A stretch of 64,000 bases of DNA from Hyphococcus sp. (GTDB taxonomy: Bacteria > Pseudomonadota > Alphaproteobacteria > Caulobacterales > Parvularculaceae), in the NCBI GenBank assembly GCA_021776375.1, contig JAJFGA010000055.1, positions 55,813-119,812 of the forward strand, read 5' to 3'. Shown here piece after piece: positions 38,770 through 48,209 of this stretch (positions within the stretch are counted from its first letter, which is position 1; every line of letters begins with the position of its first letter). The translations under genes were made by a program, and so were the position numbers. Below the pieces are notes generated by a model, which worked only from the letters and a program-made list of their open reading frames with translations, had not been told where the DNA came from and searched no databases.

Positions 38770-39663
38770 ATGTTGAACATGCTTTACCAATCGTGCGTAC
38801 ATTTCATGCGGCGTACGCAGCGCGTCTTATCTGCGGCGCATCAACTTGCCGTGGTGATCGCGCTGGGAGCGCTCGCATCGCCGACGCCTGCCGCAGGCAA
38901 CGCGCCCGATACTGAGATGTGGCGTCTTGATTGCGGCGAAATGATTATTGAGGACATTTCATACTTCTCCGACACCCATGCATATGACGGGCAATCCGCT
39001 ACGATCATAAATGGCTGTTATCTTGTGCGCAACGGCGATCGCTACTTGCTTTGGGATGCGGGCCTTCCCCCTGAACTGTTGGGAAATACGGAAGCGGAAG
39101 GCGGTTGGACGTCATCGATAAAGGTGACAATTGTGGATCAATTGAGCGCGATTGGTCTCAGCCCGGAAGATATAGATTTCCTTGGTGTCAGTCATTTCCA
39201 CGGCGATCATATCGGTCAAGCAAGTGACTTTCGGCAGTCGACATTGCTGATGAGCCGCGCGGACGCCTCATGGATTCGAAACAATCCGCCGGGAAACGCA
39301 CGCCGGAGAATGTCCGCCTGGTTTGAGAGTGACGTTTTGCTCACTGAATTCGCGCGCGACCATGATGTCTTTGGCGACAGTTCAGTCACCATCCTGGCGA
39401 TGCCCGGCCATACGCCGGGTCACAGCGCCCTACTCGTGCGGCTACCAAAGACGGGGCCTGTGCTTCTCACTGGCGACCTGTATCATTTCCGTAAGGAGAT
39501 CGGGCAACGAAATGTATCCCGCTGGAACACGAGCAGAGCCGACACGCTTGCCTCCATCGAACGTTTTGAAGGTCTGCAGGAAGCTATGAAACCCACCGTC
39601 ATCGTGCAGCATGAGCCGGACGATTTTGGCAAGCTCCCGCCATTTCCGCAGTCGGCAAAATAA
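38770..39663 (+). CDS. Secreted metallo-beta-lactamase-fold hydrolase
   Basis: The 297-residue protein has an N-terminal hydrophobic signal (LAVVIALGALASPTPAAG) and a metallo-beta-lactamase domain with GVSHFHGDHIGQA (HxHxDH), then AMPGHTPGHS and LLTGDLYHF for the further zinc ligands and a C-terminal QHEPDDF. The metal set resembles the lactonase/AHL-lactonase branch more than class B beta-lactamases. It is probably periplasmic. It diverges from the Lrp/EamA pair. Substrate not known. Confidence 0.85.
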   Translation: MLNMLYQSCVHFMRRTQRVLSAAHQLAVVIALGALASPTPAAGNAPDTEMWRLDCGEMIIEDISYFSDTHAYDGQSATIINGCYLVRNGDRYLLWDAGLPPELLGNTEAEGGWTSSIKVTIVDQLSAIGLSPEDIDFLGVSHFHGDHIGQASDFRQSTLLMSRADASWIRNNPPGNARRRMSAWFESDVLLTEFARDHDVFGDSSVTILAMPGHTPGHSALLVRLPKTGPVLLTGDLYHFRKEIGQRNVSRWNTSRADTLASIERFEGLQEAMKPTVIVQHEPDDFGKLPPFPQSAK

Positions 39664-39673
39664 CAAGGAGCTC

Positions 39674-41254
39674 TTAAAACGAGAGCGCCTTTGCTTGTTG
39701 AACGTGCGGCAAAGCGCGGAGTTTTTCGAGCACATCCTCGCTGACGGGTTCATCGACCGCGACAAGCGCGATCGCCTCTTCACCCGGCGCTGAACGGCCC
39801 AGATTGAATGTCGCAATATTGAGCTTCGCCTCGCCAAGCGTCGCCCCGAGCGCGCCAATAAACCCCGGCTTGTCGTTATTGGCCGTATAGAGCATGTGAT
39901 CGGCAAAGCGCGCCTCCATCTCAACGCCTTTAATTTCGACAATGCGCGGTTCGCCGCCGAATACCGTGCCGGAAACAGTGCGGTCCTGATTTTCAGAAAT
40001 AATCCGTAATCGAATAATACTGTCGAAGGCGTCCGCATCATCGCGGCTGGTTTCAGCAACGGATATACCGCGCTCTTTTGCGATCACTGGCGCATTAACG
40101 ACATTCACATCCTGGAGCATCGGCTTTAAAACCCCCGCGACAGCAGCGGCCGTCAACGGTTTTGTGTTGAGCGCGGCGACGTCGCCTTCATAGCAAATCT
40201 CGATCGACGAAATCGCGCTCTCAGTGAGCTGCCCTGCAAAAGCGCCGAGCTTTTCTGCAAGCGCGATAAAAGGTTTCAATCGCGGCGCCTCCTCGGCTGT
40301 GACCGATGGTGAGTTCAATGCATTGGAGACCGCGCCGCGCATCAGATATTCCGCCATTTGCTCGGCGACCTGAATGGCGACATTTTCCTGCGCTTCTGTG
40401 GTGGAGGCGCCAAGATGGGGCGTTGCAACGACTTTGCTGTGCCCGAACAGGGGGTTTTCCGTCGCCGGTTCGCTCGCATAAACATCAAGCGCGGCGCCGG
40501 CGATTCGGCCTTCGTCTAGGGCGCATTTCAGGGCCGCCTCGTCCACCAGACCACCGCGCGCGCAGTTTACGATATAGGCGCCGGATTTCATTTTTGCTAT
40601 ATTCTCTTCACTGATGATATTGCGAGTCTGGTCAGTCAGCGGCGTGTGCAGCGTTACGATATCCGCGCGCGTCAGTAGCGTTTCCAGATCAACCTTCTCA
40701 ACCCCAAGCTCTACGGCGCGCTCTTCGGTGAGGAACGGATCAAATGCGATTACGCGCATTTTCAAACCGATGGCGCGGTCAGCAACAATCGAGCCGATAT
40801 TACCGCAGCCGATAACGCCGAGCGTCTTCGCGAAAGCTTCCGCGCCCATAAAAGCGGACTTTTCCCAACGCCCCTCATGGGTCGACTGGTTGGCCTGCGG
40901 GATTTGCCTCAGCAGTGCGAACATCATCGCGATGGCGTGTTCTGCTGTCGTGATCGCGTTGCCATAGGGCGTGTTCATCACCACAACGCCGGCGGCGGTC
41001 GCGGCCGGGATGTCGATATTGTCAACGCCGATGCCGGCGCGGCCGACAACTTTCAAATTGTCAGCTGCGGCGATAATTTTCGCGGTCGCCTTGGTCGCTG
41101 ACCGCACCGCAAGGCCGTCATATTGACCAATAACGGATAGGAGCTTTTCCTTGTCTTTGCCAAGGTCGGGCGCGTAATCAACATCGACGCCGCGCTCTTT
41201 AAAGATGTTGACGGCGGTCTCGCTCAGCTTGTCGGAGATCAGAACTTTAGGCAT
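39674..41254 (-). CDS. serA: D-3-phosphoglycerate dehydrogenase
   Basis: I start at ATG 41254 (MPKVLISDKLSETAVNIF), giving 526 residues; the frame is open to 41335 but the family begins here. It has the NAD-binding GVIGCGNIGSIVADRA, the catalytic RARPG-type NCARGGLVDEAALKCAL and H in ATPHLGASTTEA, then a long intervening domain and a C-terminal ACT domain (DNKPGFIGALGATLGEAKLNIATFNL), i.e. the type I enzyme. It makes 3-phosphohydroxypyruvate for serine synthesis. It lies 38 bp after serC and probably shares its leader control. Confidence 0.96.
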   Translation of the reverse strand: MPKVLISDKLSETAVNIFKERGVDVDYAPDLGKDKEKLLSVIGQYDGLAVRSATKATAKIIAAADNLKVVGRAGIGVDNIDIPAATAAGVVVMNTPYGNAITTAEHAIAMMFALLRQIPQANQSTHEGRWEKSAFMGAEAFAKTLGVIGCGNIGSIVADRAIGLKMRVIAFDPFLTEERAVELGVEKVDLETLLTRADIVTLHTPLTDQTRNIISEENIAKMKSGAYIVNCARGGLVDEAALKCALDEGRIAGAALDVYASEPATENPLFGHSKVVATPHLGASTTEAQENVAIQVAEQMAEYLMRGAVSNALNSPSVTAEEAPRLKPFIALAEKLGAFAGQLTESAISSIEICYEGDVAALNTKPLTAAAVAGVLKPMLQDVNVVNAPVIAKERGISVAETSRDDADAFDSIIRLRIISENQDRTVSGTVFGGEPRIVEIKGVEMEARFADHMLYTANNDKPGFIGALGATLGEAKLNIATFNLGRSAPGEEAIALVAVDEPVSEDVLEKLRALPHVQQAKALSF

Positions 41255-41292
41255 GGGGCAGTTCCCGTGATTTAGGTTTTTAGAAAAAAGGT

Positions 41293-42465
41293 TTAAAGCG
41301 ATGCTTTTGCTTCTGCAAAAGCCCAATCGAGCCATGGACAGAGCGCCTCAATGTCATCGCGCTCAACCGTGGCGCCGCACCAGATGCGCAATCCCGGCGG
41401 CGCGTCACGATAGCCGCCAATATCATAGGCGGCCTCTTCCGTCGCCAAGCGTTTTTCCATCGCTTTGACAAAGGCGCGCTGGTCCGCCTCATCGCGCGCG
41501 GCAATATCCGGATCGATAATTTTGAGGCATACGGATGTATTGGAACGCAAGCCCGGATCGGTGCAGAGAAAATCGATCCACGGTGTTTGCGCCACCCACT
41601 CCGCCAGCATCGCCGCGTTCTTATCCGCACGGGCGTGAAGCGCAGCTAAGCCGCCAAGACCCGCCGCCCATTTCAGCGCATCAAGATAATCTTCAACGCA
41701 CAGCATCGACGGCGTGTTGATGGTCGCGCCTTCAAAAATCCCTTCGATCAGCTTTCCGCCTTTGGTGAGGCGGAACAGTTTCGGCAAAGGCCATGGCGGC
41801 GCGTAGCTTTCCAGGCGCTTTACCGCGCGCGGGCTCAAAATCAGCACCCCGTGGCCGCCTTCGCCGCCAAGCACTTTCTGCCAGGAGTAAGTGACGACAT
41901 CGAGCTTTGGCCACTCGAGTGCTTGCGCAAAAACCGCCGACGTCGCATCGCAAATCACGACGCCTTCCCGCTTGGCGCTAATCCAGTCCGCATTGGGCGC
42001 GCGTACGCCGGAGGTGGTGCCGTTCCAGGTGAACACTACATCATGGGCGGGGTCGACGGCGCCAAGATCGGCGATCTCGCCATAGGGCGCCTCATAAATG
42101 CGCGCATCGAGCTTGAGTTGCTTGACCGCATCCGTAATCCAGCCGGCGCCAAAGCTTTCCCAGGCGAGCATATCGACAGGCCGTTCGCCAAGCATTGACC
42201 ACATCGCCATTTCAACCGCGCCAGTATCGGACGCCGGCACAATGCCGATGCGATAATCATCGGGCACGCCAAGCAGCGCGCGGGTGCGGTCAATCGCATC
42301 CTTAAGGCGCGCCTTGCCGATATTCGAGCGATGAGAGCGCCCGAGAGGCGCCGTGCTAAGATTTTCAGGAGACCATCCAGGCCGCTTTGCACAAGGGCCG
42401 GATGAAAAATAGGGACGCGCGGGGCGCGCCGCGGGCTTAGCTGCCGCTGGCTTCTTCTTTGTCAT
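41293..42465 (-). CDS. serC: Phosphoserine aminotransferase
   Basis: The 390-residue protein is a SerC of the longer alphaproteobacterial type: [37 protein letters not shown], the PLP lysine in [17 protein letters not shown], and [17 protein letters not shown]. The first 16 residues are a Lys/Ala/Pro tail ([17 protein letters not shown]). It transaminates 3-phosphohydroxypyruvate with glutamate to 3-phosphoserine. serA follows at 38 bp. The leader holds two hairpins, the second burying the Shine-Dalgarno (see the regulatory entry). Confidence 0.96.
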   Translation of the reverse strand: MTKKKPAAAKPAARPARPYFSSGPCAKRPGWSPENLSTAPLGRSHRSNIGKARLKDAIDRTRALLGVPDDYRIGIVPASDTGAVEMAMWSMLGERPVDMLAWESFGAGWITDAVKQLKLDARIYEAPYGEIADLGAVDPAHDVVFTWNGTTSGVRAPNADWISAKREGVVICDATSAVFAQALEWPKLDVVTYSWQKVLGGEGGHGVLILSPRAVKRLESYAPPWPLPKLFRLTKGGKLIEGIFEGATINTPSMLCVEDYLDALKWAAGLGGLAALHARADKNAAMLAEWVAQTPWIDFLCTDPGLRSNTSVCLKIIDPDIAARDEADQRAFVKAMEKRLATEEAAYDIGGYRDAPPGLRIWCGATVERDDIEALCPWLDWAFAEAKASL

Positions 42466-42467
42466 TT

Positions 42468-42545
42468 TATTCCATCCTTCCAGATGGCAAGCGCCCCGTT
42501 GGGGAGGCGTGGCCCACGATCACCCTTGCGCGCATGGCATGAGGT
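42468..42545 (-). promoter_or_regulatory. serC leader with two hairpins, likely serC-type RNA motif
   Basis: On the minus strand, the leader contains a hairpin with arms CGCCTC and GGGGCG (42492-42509) and a second, CCATC/GATGG (42472-42487), whose loop-stem includes AAGGA, the ribosome site for serC at 42465. The upstream stretch has GCGCAAGGGTGATCGTGGGC. The layout and the CCTCCCCAACGGGGCGCTTGCC-like middle fit what I remember of the alphaproteobacterial serC motif. The identity is from memory; the hairpins are visible. Confidence 0.65.
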
Positions 42546-42592
42546 CGTCAACTGAAATTTTTTCGCACTGCAATAAGATTTTCTTCCTTGCA

Positions 42593-42625
42593 CATGGCCA
42601 CGCGCACCGATAGCGCGTGGCTATG
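42593..42625 (+). promoter_or_regulatory. Hairpin enclosing the start codon of the second EamA gene
   Basis: The arms CATGGCCACGCGC (42593-42605) and GCGCGTGGCTATG (42613-42625) pair over 13 positions with one G-T wobble and a 7-nt loop. The right arm includes the ATG at 42623-42625 and no Shine-Dalgarno is exposed. The structure should keep translation of the exporter low unless opened. Confidence 0.6.
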
Positions 42626-43573
42626 TCCACAACTCATACCGCCCCCAGACAAGCGACACTGTTCGACTGGGCGCTTCTGGCGCTGATTGTCGCATTTGGC
42701 GGCTCGGCGTTTGTGATGATCCGCAGCGCCCTTGAGACCATGCCGCCGGTCGTGATTACCGTCGGCCGTTTGTGGCTTGGCGCCATCGTGGTTTACGCGA
42801 TCATGCGGCATGCCGGTCGGCGCCTGCCGCCGCTCTTTGTCCGAGCCGGTGGGAGACTTCGTCTACGCCGGAGTTGGGTCTGGATGATAATCATCGGCAT
42901 TGTTGGCGTTACTTTGCCATTTTTTATCTTTCCGTGGGCGCAGCAATATGTCGATAGCGGTCTTGCGGGCGTCTATATGGCGTTCATGCCGATCTGGACG
43001 ATTGCGCTGGCGTTTTTCTTTGCCGGTGAGAGCCTTACCGGGCGCAAACTTACCGGCTTTGCCCTCGGCTTTATCGGCGTTATTGTTTTGATGGGTCCGG
43101 AAGTTTTAAAGGGTGCGGTTGGTGCGGATCTTCGCGCACAAGCCGCGCTTTTGCTCGCAACGCTTTGTTACGCCGCCTCGGTCGTCCTGACCCGCCGGGC
43201 GCCGTCGATCCGGCCACGCGTCTTCGCCGCCGGCATGATGCTCGTCGCCGCCATTACGGCAACGCCTGCTTTGTTGTTTGTTCACATTGAAGCCGATCAA
43301 TGGTCGCTCGCCAGCATTGTAAGCGTGGTTGGCCTTGGCATATTCCCGACCGGCGTCAACGGCGTTCTCATCATCATGCTGATCCGCCGCGCAGGAGCAG
43401 GATTCATGGCGCTAACCAATTATTTCACGCCCATATGGGCCGTCGCCATGGGCGCACTTATCTATCATGAACGGATCGAAGCCGGCGCCTTTGTTGCGCT
43501 CGCTCTCATTCTTATTGGCGTTGCGGTCAGCCAGCGCAAGCAAAACACGGCGCCAGGCCAAACTCTTAGATAA
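42623..43573 (+). CDS. EamA/DMT-family exporter (second copy)
   Basis: The 316-residue protein has ten helices in two EamA repeats (LFDWALLALIVAFGGSAFVM start, LPFFIFPWAQQYVDSGLAGVYM in repeat 1, PTGVNGVLIIMLIRRAGAGFM near the end). It belongs to a different DMT subgroup from the gene at 37.4-38.2 kb. It diverges from serC. The start codon, ATG 42623 (an in-frame GTG lies at 42617), is inside the right arm of a 13-bp hairpin and has no purine-rich ribosome site. It should export a small metabolite; the substrate is unknown. Confidence 0.85.
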   Translation: MSTTHTAPRQATLFDWALLALIVAFGGSAFVMIRSALETMPPVVITVGRLWLGAIVVYAIMRHAGRRLPPLFVRAGGRLRLRRSWVWMIIIGIVGVTLPFFIFPWAQQYVDSGLAGVYMAFMPIWTIALAFFFAGESLTGRKLTGFALGFIGVIVLMGPEVLKGAVGADLRAQAALLLATLCYAASVVLTRRAPSIRPRVFAAGMMLVAAITATPALLFVHIEADQWSLASIVSVVGLGIFPTGVNGVLIIMLIRRAGAGFMALTNYFTPIWAVAMGALIYHERIEAGAFVALALILIGVAVSQRKQNTAPGQTLR

Positions 43574-44453
43574 ATATCTGACCGGTCTGCACAGGCACGG
43601 CGTTACCGCCAATCCGTACGGACGTAACGGCGCCGTTTGCCGTCTCGACCGTTGCGATAATGCGGCTTGGCCGGCCGATTTCAAATCCTTGTTCGATCAC
43701 CCAGCGGTGTTCGCCGTCGGCAAGTCTGTCGGCGAGCGCAATCTGTCCTGGCAGCGCGGCGGCGGCGGAGCCTGTGGCCGGATCTTCCGCAATCCCCGCC
43801 GTTGGCGCAAACATCCGCGCATGATAATCCGCATCCGGTGCGTCTCCACCCGCGGCGTAAAGATAGACCCCGATCGTTTGGTCTAATCCGAGCGCATCAA
43901 ATGCGGAACTGTTAAGCCGCGCACCGCGCACGGCTTCAAGTTCGGCGCAAGCGTAAATATAGACCGAGCCGGCGCTGATGCGCCGGGGCCGGCGCCGCTT
44001 GCGGTCGATGGCGCCTTGAGGCAGTCCAAGCGCTGCTTCCAACGCCTCGGCAGACGGCGCCGAGCCCTCTTCTTCTGGCAGGTTAGGATTGCAAAATTCG
44101 GCAAACGGCGTCGCGCCCGACATATCAAGGCGTACCGGGAATATCCCGGTATTCAATTCAAGCCTGATCTCGTCACTGAGATTGCGTGCGCGCGCAATCG
44201 CAACAGCCGTTCCGACCGTCGGATGGCCGGCAAACGGCATTTCATAGCCAAGCGTAAAAATCCGCACCCGCGCAGTATTGGCGCTGTCCTGCGGCGGCAA
44301 TATGAAGGTCGTCTCGGAGAGGTTAAACTCGAGGGTAATAGCCTGCATCTCGTCATCGGTCAGGCCGCGAGCATCCATAATGACGGCAAGCTGATTGCCG
44401 GCGAACTTGACGTCGGTAAAAACGTCCAATGTTTCAAAATCATAAGCCTTCAT
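43566..44453 (-). CDS. PhzF-family isomerase/epimerase
   Basis: The 295-residue protein has the PhzF fold: [20 protein letters not shown], then [11 protein letters not shown] with the catalytic Glu, [14 protein letters not shown] near residue 75 and [18 protein letters not shown] at about 215-232. Family members isomerise or epimerise small acids or amino acid derivatives. The 3' end overlaps the convergent EamA gene by 8 bp. Nothing nearby links it to phenazine synthesis, so the substrate is open. Confidence 0.87.
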   Translation of the reverse strand: MKAYDFETLDVFTDVKFAGNQLAVIMDARGLTDDEMQAITLEFNLSETTFILPPQDSANTARVRIFTLGYEMPFAGHPTVGTAVAIARARNLSDEIRLELNTGIFPVRLDMSGATPFAEFCNPNLPEEEGSAPSAEALEAALGLPQGAIDRKRRRPRRISAGSVYIYACAELEAVRGARLNSSAFDALGLDQTIGVYLYAAGGDAPDADYHARMFAPTAGIAEDPATGSAAAALPGQIALADRLADGEHRWVIEQGFEIGRPSRIIATVETANGAVTSVRIGGNAVPVQTGQIFI

Positions 44454-44639
44454 GAAAAACTCCTAAAATACGCGCGCCCCTTTCAGGCAAGCCCCGTATC
44501 AGCTTTAAGCAAGCTGGTTTCAAGCAAGAAATAATCAGCTTTGCGTTAGCGCGTCTGAATGCTCTTTATAGAAGCGGCGTTCTCCGACATTATCCTTCGC
44601 GTCGCGAAGGATAGTGTTATTTGCATGACCTAATAAACT

Positions 44640-45443
44640 CTACCGGCTTTCCAACGTATGCGCATGATTGAGCGGGCCGCGTCCGGCGCCATAACCGGGC
44701 GCGGTCAAGATCGCCTTGTGCACATAAGAAATCGCGCGCTTCACCGCCGCCGGCAGAGCCATGCCTTGCGCCAGGCCGGTCGCAATTGCCGAGGCAAGCG
44801 TGCAGCCGGTTCCATGGGTGGAGGTGGTGTTAATGCGCGGGTTAGAAAACACCCGCTCGCCGGCAATTGTGACCAGCACGTCTTTGACGATATCGCCGCG
44901 TCCATGCCCCCCTTTAACCAGCGCTGCCCCAGCGCCGCGCGCCACCAACGCCGCGCCGGCCGCCGCCATTGTGTCTTCATCACGCAGCTTTATTCCTGTC
45001 AGCGCTTCAGCCTCTTCAATGTTCGGCGTAATAAGGGCGCAAAGCGGCGCCAGTTTTTCAACCATCGCGCCCGCGACGCCGTCGCCTGCAAGCGCATCGC
45101 CGCTACTGGCGACGAGCACCGGGTCAAGGACAATCGGTAATGCACTGTCTAGGGCGGCGAGCTTGGCCGCAATCAGCTCCGCGGTTTCAACGTCGCCGAT
45201 CATGCCGATCTTGATCGCGTCGGCGCCAATGTCTGATAAAACAACGTCGATCTGTGCCGCGATCATATCCGGCGGCGTTGGATAAACGCCCGTGACGCCC
45301 ATCGTATTCTGGACCGTCAGTGCAGTGATGGCCGTCGCCGCGTAACCGCCAAGCGCCGTCACCGTTTTGATATCAGCCTGGACGCCCGCCCCACCGGACG
45401 GGTCCGAACCAGCAATGATGAGAACACGGCCCTTCAATTTCAA
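44640..45443 (-). CDS. thiD: Hydroxymethylpyrimidine/phosphomethylpyrimidine kinase
   Basis: The 267-residue ribokinase-fold enzyme has VLIIAGSDPSGGAGVQADIKT, ALTVQNTMGVTGVYP, LVKGGHG for the ATP loop and TTSTHGTGCTLASAIATGLA with the catalytic Cys/Gly motif, all typical of ThiD. It phosphorylates HMP-phosphate to HMP-diphosphate for thiamin synthesis and joins the ThiC product made 20 kb away. No TPP riboswitch is visible in the 100 bp upstream. It is transcribed alone. Confidence 0.95.
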   Translation of the reverse strand: MKLKGRVLIIAGSDPSGGAGVQADIKTVTALGGYAATAITALTVQNTMGVTGVYPTPPDMIAAQIDVVLSDIGADAIKIGMIGDVETAELIAAKLAALDSALPIVLDPVLVASSGDALAGDGVAGAMVEKLAPLCALITPNIEEAEALTGIKLRDEDTMAAAGAALVARGAGAALVKGGHGRGDIVKDVLVTIAGERVFSNPRINTTSTHGTGCTLASAIATGLAQGMALPAAVKRAISYVHKAILTAPGYGAGRGPLNHAHTLESR

Positions 45444-45497
45444 CAGCTCCTTTGATCGGCTCCTGTCACTAGTTCAGGCGCCATATCTTTAACATGA

Positions 45498-45980
45498 TCA
45501 CGCATCTGTCTCGGAAAAAGTATTTAAAACTGTGCTCAGATATTTCTCGAAGCCCGGATTATTGGGTTTGGAAAGGACATTTTTTATCCATGCCTCCGAT
45601 TCGAAACTATGGATCTTTAGCTCATGAACGCAAGCCACAATGGACTTATCGGAAACGGGTGCAATTGCGCTTGAATCAGCGGTGGACGAGGAAAAGACAA
45701 GCTGATGCGCGATATCCTCATTCTCCCACCAATCAAGCAGAAACCAATTCGCGAGAATGCCGGCGTGAATAATCAAGAAACCAAGACCGTACCGTTCATC
45801 CGTTACCGCCGGCTGCGGCAACCGCTGTAAAATTAAACTCTTCGCTTCCGTTACCGTTCTCTTTGAGACACCGTCAGGGCTTACGGATATTCCATATACC
45901 TTGGTTCGCCATCCATATGTTTCTTCAATTCCGAGGAACTGTATGGGGCGCGGCTCATACTTTCTAAAACTGTTCATCAT
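45498..45980 (-). CDS. Hypothetical protein, unrecognised family
   Basis: The 160-residue protein has no signal peptide. Its mid-part (YGLGFLIIHAGILANWFLLDWW, ENEDIAHQLVFSS) is hydrophobic but not a clean membrane helix, and the end (FEKYLSTVLNTFSETDA) is helical. PIQFLGIEETYGWRTKVYGI is the most distinctive part. I recognise no domain. It is more AT-rich than its flanks. It lies alone on the minus strand downstream of thiD's start region; nothing suggests a function. Confidence 0.55.
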   Translation of the reverse strand: MMNSFRKYEPRPIQFLGIEETYGWRTKVYGISVSPDGVSKRTVTEAKSLILQRLPQPAVTDERYGLGFLIIHAGILANWFLLDWWENEDIAHQLVFSSSTADSSAIAPVSDKSIVACVHELKIHSFESEAWIKNVLSKPNNPGFEKYLSTVLNTFSETDA

Positions 45981-46119
45981 GTTTCATCATCTCTTCCTCA
46001 GCGCCGGATTTTTGCCGGTAATATCCAGTGTTCGCCCCATTCTTTTCAAACTAGCGACAAGATTAGGCAATATCGCGAGCGCACGCATTCATAGCGTAAA
46101 AAATCAAGCGGAGAGAGTC

Positions 46120-46314
46120 ATGCCGATGAATAATGCTTTCTGGGTGGGGCTTGTCTGTTGCCTTGTGGCGCTGGCGATACAGGTTTTTCCGGACGCCGCC
46201 TTCCGCGCGGGCGTCAATGTCAGCGCGGCGTGGTTGGTTTTCGGGTTCGGCGTGTTTTTGATTTTGATGGCGGCGGTTTTGAGCCATACCGGGTCGGGCC
46301 GCGGGAGCCGCTAG
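46120..46314 (+). CDS. Small two-helix membrane protein
   Basis: The 64-residue protein starts at ATG 46120 with GGAGAGAG two bases upstream; an open frame to 45901 is not coding-like. It has two hydrophobic segments, WVGLVCCLVALAIQVF and AAWLVFGFGVFLILMAAVL, and a short basic C-terminus (SHTGSGRGSR). It is probably an inner membrane protein. I do not recognise the family and the neighbours give no lead. Confidence 0.6.
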   Translation: MPMNNAFWVGLVCCLVALAIQVFPDAAFRAGVNVSAAWLVFGFGVFLILMAAVLSHTGSGRGSR

Positions 46315-46365
46315 GCGGCGCGGCCACGTTAACGGACCAGTTGGAATATTGGAGGGCAATTTTTC

Positions 46366-46394
46366 GCTGTGAGTTCAACGGGTCATCACAACAC
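46366..46394. repeat. 29-nt direct repeat, left copy
   Basis: The sequence begins GCTGTGAGTTCAACGGGT and ends TCACAACAC. It matches 48280-48308 in 26 of 29 positions and the same orientation. The TTCAACGGGT...CAACAC form resembles ends of some IS30-type elements, but no transposase is visible between the copies. Confidence 0.7.
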
Positions 46395-46580
46395 TTTAGT
46401 TTTTGGTCAAACTGGAGTGGGATCGATGAAACGACGAAAACGGACACTCTTGCTGAAGTATGCTTATGGCGTTTTCAAATGCAAACCTGACACTGGTGAT
46501 CAGTACGAAGATGCTTGGGGTGGTTTCCGACAGTGCATTAGCTTATAGTCACGGGCCTTTTGAAATGACGGGGAGACGGC

Positions 46581-48209
46581 ATGAAAAGTCTGAAGCGACA
46601 ACAACGACACTCAACCGTTTATTATGCGCTCTTGGCTGCATGCGCAGTTGTTTTGGCGAGTTGTGCGCAAAGGGAGGAACAGGGCCGAAACTCACCGTCA
46701 AGTGCTGTTCCTTTCGATATATCATGCAGCGCCGAACTGCGCGCTGGTTTTTCTGATGCGGTCGCTCTGCTGCATTCTTTCGAGTATGTAGAAACGTCAA
46801 AAAGATTTGATGCGCTAATTGAACGCGAGCCCTTATGTGCAATGGCATATTGGGGCGCTGCGATGAGTATCTGGCACCCTCTTTGGGCGCCGCCGAGTCA
46901 GGCGCAGCTGGAAAATGGTGCGCAATATTTGGCGCAAACCGATGGCTTGCAAAAGAGCGCCAAGGAATCTGCACTAATAGACGCCTTGAAAGAGTTTTTC
47001 TCCAGCACAGACTTGACAACAAACAAGATCCGCGCACGCGCTTTTACGCAAGCTATGGAGCAGCTGAGCGCAGCTTACCCTGACGATCATGAGATCAAAA
47101 TATTTTATTCGCTTGGGTTACTTAGTGCGGCTGATCCTCGAGATAAATCCTACGTGAACCAACACAAATCTGGCGGTATACTGAAAGAAATTAAGAAAGA
47201 ACATCCGCTACACCCCGGGGTCTTGCACTACATTATTCATTCTTATGATTTCCCCGGATTGGCGGAATTGGCGCTCGAAGAAGCAAAAGTATATGCGCAA
47301 TCAGCCAAGAATTCTGCACATGCCCAACACATGCCATCACACATTTTTACACGGCTAGGTCTGTGGGAATTGTCCATATCGTCAAACCATGACTCAACTA
47401 AATCCGCCGCTGACTATACGCGAAATGCGAACTTGCCCGGTCACTATGATGAGGGCCTGCATAGTATCGATTATTTGATGTACGCCCTGCTGCAAACAGC
47501 CAGAGATGACGAGGCGCAAGCTCTTTTGTCTCGTCTGGGCGATATCAAAAAAACAGATACCGAAAACTTCAAAGTTGCTTTCACGTATGCAGCATCACCG
47601 GCTCGGTACGCCTTGGAACGGCGCGCCTGGGAAGAGGCCAGTGAACTGGTTCTTTTGCGCCCCGATTTTCTTTGGAATGATTTTGGTTGGGCGCAGTCGG
47701 TCCATCATTTTGCTCGTGGGATCGGCGCCGCACGCAGCAACCAGCTGAACAAAGCCAAGGCAGAGTTGGCGAGAATTGGCGAACTTCGTGGAGGTCTTTC
47801 GGAAACGATAATGCCCTATTTGGGTATTGAGGTTCAGGTGCACTCTAATGTCGTAAAAGCGTGGATTCTGCTGGCGGAGGGTGAAACAGAAGAAGCGCTT
47901 AGGCTGTCAAAAATAGCAGCCGATCTCGAGGATTCTGTAGACAAACACCCGGTTACCCCCGGTGAAGTGCTACCGGCCCGCGAGTTATACGCCGATATGC
48001 TGTTCGAGGCGGGCGACGCCGCACAAGCTTTGACGCAATATCGGATGGTTCTGACTGGCTCTCCCAATCGCCTGAACGCCCTTCTGGGCGCCGCAAAGTC
48101 CGCTGCGATGATCGGAGACTATGAGGCTTCGAAGGCGTATGACGACATAATTTTCGAGCAAACGCGAGTTGGAAACCGGCCGAATTTGCGACCGAGCGTG
48201 GGCCCATAA
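46581..48209 (+). CDS. TPR-rich lipoprotein
   Basis: The 542-residue protein has a signal ending in the lipobox VLASC, so a lipid anchor is expected. The rest is helical hairpin repeats of the TPR kind, for example CAMAYWGAAMSIWHPLW, HPGVLHYIIHSYD, AQHMPSHIFTRLGLWELSIS, and a last repeat set around LPARELYADMLFEAGDAAQALTQY. The HAQHMPSHIFTRLG-type block with nearby Asp is shared by a family of exported TPR proteins of unknown role. The coding region is AT-richer than its neighbours. It is bracketed by 29-nt direct repeats at 46366 and 48280. Confidence 0.8.
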   Translation: MKSLKRQQRHSTVYYALLAACAVVLASCAQREEQGRNSPSSAVPFDISCSAELRAGFSDAVALLHSFEYVETSKRFDALIEREPLCAMAYWGAAMSIWHPLWAPPSQAQLENGAQYLAQTDGLQKSAKESALIDALKEFFSSTDLTTNKIRARAFTQAMEQLSAAYPDDHEIKIFYSLGLLSAADPRDKSYVNQHKSGGILKEIKKEHPLHPGVLHYIIHSYDFPGLAELALEEAKVYAQSAKNSAHAQHMPSHIFTRLGLWELSISSNHDSTKSAADYTRNANLPGHYDEGLHSIDYLMYALLQTARDDEAQALLSRLGDIKKTDTENFKVAFTYAASPARYALERRAWEEASELVLLRPDFLWNDFGWAQSVHHFARGIGAARSNQLNKAKAELARIGELRGGLSETIMPYLGIEVQVHSNVVKAWILLAEGETEEALRLSKIAADLEDSVDKHPVTPGEVLPARELYADMLFEAGDAAQALTQYRMVLTGSPNRLNALLGAAKSAAMIGDYEASKAYDDIIFEQTRVGNRPNLRPSVGP

